Shown: piece after piece, positions 61,561-64,000 of the stretch
How positions within the stretch are numbered: the first letter of the stretch is position 1
Layout of the letters: the number at the start of each line of letters is the position of its first letter
NCBI GenBank assembly: GCA_029204225.1
Contig: CM055108.1
Coordinates: 20,777,644-20,841,643 of the forward strand
From: Diphasiastrum complanatum
Taxonomy: Eukaryota > Streptophyta > Lycopodiopsida > Lycopodiales > Lycopodiaceae
Direction: 5' to 3'
Length of the DNA stretch: 64,000 bases
Notes under the pieces: generated by a model
Told to the model about the DNA's origin: nothing
Databases searched by the model: none
What the model saw: the letters and a program-made list of their open reading frames with translations, nothing else
Position numbers and translations under genes: made by a program

Positions 61561-63917
61561 CCACAAAGCACTTTTAGCTTGTGAGTTTATACCTGCAGAA
61601 ATACACCAGTCCCCGACTCAGCCGAAGTCCCCGATGCCAACAAGTTGCCAAGGCACCAGCCTCAATCTAAGTCATCGACGACACCGAAGTGGCCGAGGTG
61701 GCCGAAGTTCCCAAAAGCAGCAAAGGCAGTGAAGGGAAACCAAGGCACAAGAGACCAAAGTGCCCGACAGCAATGAAGTCTCCGATGAGGACTCACGACC
61801 CCAACTATGAGCAAAGCCAAAAGTCAAGCCAGACACGTTGAATGTCGAGTACATTATCAGATCTCGATCAGCGTGACAGTTTGAATGTCACAAAAGCCCT
61901 TGTATTTAGGTGAAGTAGCAAGAAAATAGTTAGCTGTGTTTTTGCCTAAACTATCTTGTAATGCTTAGCTAATTTGTTCTTGTAATCAGACCAAGCATGC
62001 TATATGTATTGGAGATTGAATGCAGAAAAACAGAGAGAGTCCTGAATGCCACACTCAGTGAGGTGCATGTCAAGGAAGAAATATAGTTCTAGCAGTAGCT
62101 AGTTCAATTTGTGAGAAGAGAACACCTCTCTCATGCTGACGTGCTAATCTGAAAAACAGACAGCGCTCACTGAGAGATTTTTGATGTATACTCAATTTTG
62201 AAAATACAGACGAGTTACATTTTTGCTCAACGTATGCAATCTTTGAATGCTTTGTGTTGCTTATTTAATTCAATAGTAGATATACTTCCGCTATCATCTG
62301 ACATTAACTCCTATTCATAATCTAGCATCAGATTAGCAGTAGCTATCAATAGCTCGGAGGATCTCTGATTACGAAATGAAGCAGTAGCTTTGTCCAACAA
62401 ATCAGCTCCATCGGTGAGCCCATATCGGTGAATCTCGACCAGCTTCGACTTCGAAGTGATCGAAGTCTCCGACGAAGGCTAGTCACTGGCTACACCATCA
62501 GTGGTATCAGAGCTAGTGACGTCGAAGATTCACAAAAGACCGAAGGTGATTCACACCAACAGTGGTATCAGAGCGACAAGGCTCAATTAGAGCCTCGTCA
62601 TTGAGACTATGGCTTCCATACACAACATTCAATCAAATATCTACACAGTGCTTGAAGTAGACGAGTCGAATTTCTTGGCCTAGAAGGTAAAGACTTCACT
62701 CATACCCGGAGGAGAAACATTATGGCCATGGGTTGATGGGGAAAGAAACTTCGAGAGTGGAAGGAGAAGAATGACAAAGTAGTAGCTGTCATCTCCTCTT
62801 CCATCGAAGACAACATTACCCTCGACCTTGCTTCAATCTCTAATGCTAGAGAGATGTGGAATGCACTCACAACCAGATTTCAGACCAAGTTACGAAATCA
62901 AATTATGCATCTAGAAGATCAGCTCACCCATCACCAGTTTCATCAGAAAAATGAAGAACCTGTCCTTGTCATTACACAATGTTGGAACAGAGCATGCAGT
63001 CTCACAAGAGAAGTAGCTCAACTACCTGCTACATTCCCTACCAAGATCTTTCTAGACTACCAGAACCCTGCTAGCTAAAGATCCTAACATGACCTTCCAC
63101 AAAGCAGTCATCGACATCAAGAAAGAAATCAAAGCCAAAGAGCACTATGATGACAGTCGAGTCTAACCAAGCTGTCTACAGCAACAAAGATCAGTCAGAA
63201 GAAGGCTTATCCTAAGAGGGAGTCGACAAGTAGCCAGGACCGAAGTCAGCAGACAGAGGGAGATCAAGAAGACAGATCAAAGAGAAGTAACAAGAGCAAG
63301 CAACGAAGCAACAACAAGAAGACATTTAACAGATGCAGACGTGAAGGCCACATAGTGGACTGGCTGGACCCAAAAATTGAGTGCATACACTATCACAAGT
63401 AGGGATATGCAGCCATAAATTGTTACGAAAATCCAAGGAATAAGAAATCTCAGAGCAAAAAGAGAGCTCCAATATCAGATCACATGTAGGGGAACCAGAA
63501 TCCTCCAAGATGGCTGAAGAACGAGCAAGCTGAAACTCAACTACTTATCTATGCACAAATGTATGTGCTACTTTCTCAAAAGACTTCCAAGAAGTCATTC
63601 TTGATTTTGGTGCAACATCACATTTTGTTACAACCAGACAGATCATTGCAGACTGATTCGTCGAGATACATAATCTTCGGAGATGGATCAAGGCATGAAG
63701 TGAGTCAAACTGGAGTGCTTTGGCTCATCACCAATGGCGAAGATCGAAGATTGGATGATGTCCTATATATACCAACACTGTAGAAGGACCTATTATCAGT
63801 CCCAAAGATAGTAGATGCAGGCATGCGTGACATTCATAGATTAGACATGCAATGTAGTTGAAGCCAACACCAATACACTAATCACTCAAGGAAGACGTAA
63901 AGGCAACTTGAACACTA
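61561..63917 (+). mobile_element. Ty1/copia fossil, family C5: LTR end, gag, zinc knuckle, protease end
   Basis: LTR-like sequence (from an uncertain start in 61.6-61.9 kb) reaches about 62500, followed by TGGTATCAGAGC at 62502-62513 and again at 62563-62574. gag starts at ATG 62609 and has the MWNALTTRFQTKLRNQIM block (62854 on). Near 63325 a KTFNRCRREGHIVD segment suggests a zinc knuckle, and 63700-63780 reads DDVLYIPTL, the end of the protease/gag-pre-integrase part. Its gag matches the minus fossil at 14770-15371. Broken in many places; it ends at about 63917 against another element. Confidence 0.82.
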
Positions 63918-64000
63918 CATCCATTAACCCTACTTCCATTAACCCTAAATCCACAACAATGATAGAAACTTACTGTTCTCTCTCTCCCTTTCTCTCTCAC
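63918..64000 (-). mobile_element. Part of an R1-type LTR, runs off right edge
   Basis: CATCCATTAACCCTACTTCC and the following CCACAACAATGATAGAAACT match 190-255 (CATCCATTAACACTA, CCACAATGAAGATAG) in the same orientation, so the right edge holds a second copy of that LTR family. Confidence 0.55.

Noticed and set aside
63918-63960. Telomere-like CCATTAACCCTA phrases
   Set aside because: Only two imperfect copies, not the plant CCCTAAA array, and the same sequence recurs in an LTR at 190-255.

Overview
The window is a stretch of a large, repeat-rich land-plant nuclear genome. Plant-type Ty1/copia elements with the TGGTATCAGAGC primer-binding site, Tat/Athila-like Ty3/gypsy elements, a plant En/Spm (CACTA) transposase and a plant O-fucosyltransferase gene with GT-AG introns all point that way. 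The sequence alone does not fix the lineage; a fern, lycophyte or gymnosperm-like genome would fit the long transposon-filled spaces, but this is inference.

Only one host gene is clearly visible: a six-coding-exon O-fucosyltransferase on the + strand at 7663-12223. It reads as 545 residues with a membrane anchor near the N-terminus. Its upstream region (about 6600-7662) is GC-richer, carries two TGGGCC site-II motifs and a 35-codon basic upstream ORF. Intron 4 carries a small hAT-like element with a perfect 8-bp target duplication. Around the gene lie tandem repeats (2.9-3.2, 5.25-5.47 and 5.9-6.3 kb) and unrecognised non-coding sequence.

Region by region: 1-4.7 kb, minus-strand LTR-element remains (an unrecognised coiled-coil type and a copia RT-RNase H piece). 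5-6.5 kb, micro- and minisatellites. 6.6-13 kb, the O-fucosyltransferase gene. 14.7-25.6 kb, nested copia and gypsy fossils, including a non-autonomous copia element (18.4-23.3 kb) whose pol is replaced by an unrecognised reading region. 27-45 kb, a four-level nest: a copia element (27.1-29.1 kb) next to or invaded by a CACTA transposon (minus, 29.1-45 kb), which holds a gypsy element (30.4-40.7 kb), which itself holds a young-looking copia-type element (35.25-39.12 kb, near-identical LTRs); another copia fossil sits in the CACTA element at 42.9-44.5 kb. 46.2-46.9 kb, a second hAT-like element with GC-rich hairpins. 47-48.7 kb, CT/GA microsatellites and one possible small exon. 49-51.9 kb, a satellite of about 355 bp in alternating A/B monomers. 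52.1-53.1 kb, about 20 hairpin repeats of CACTA subterminal type. 53.1-64 kb, more copia/gypsy fossils, including a second copy of the 30-40 kb gypsy family with its full 5' LTR and leader minisatellite.

Apart from the O-fucosyltransferase, nothing looks like a working host pathway. The most unusual features are the shared non-pol tail regions of two non-autonomous copia-type families, the dimeric satellite, the CACTA hairpin array and the gypsy family with a minisatellite leader. Percentages and ages given here are by-eye estimates; retroelements are described as fossils only.
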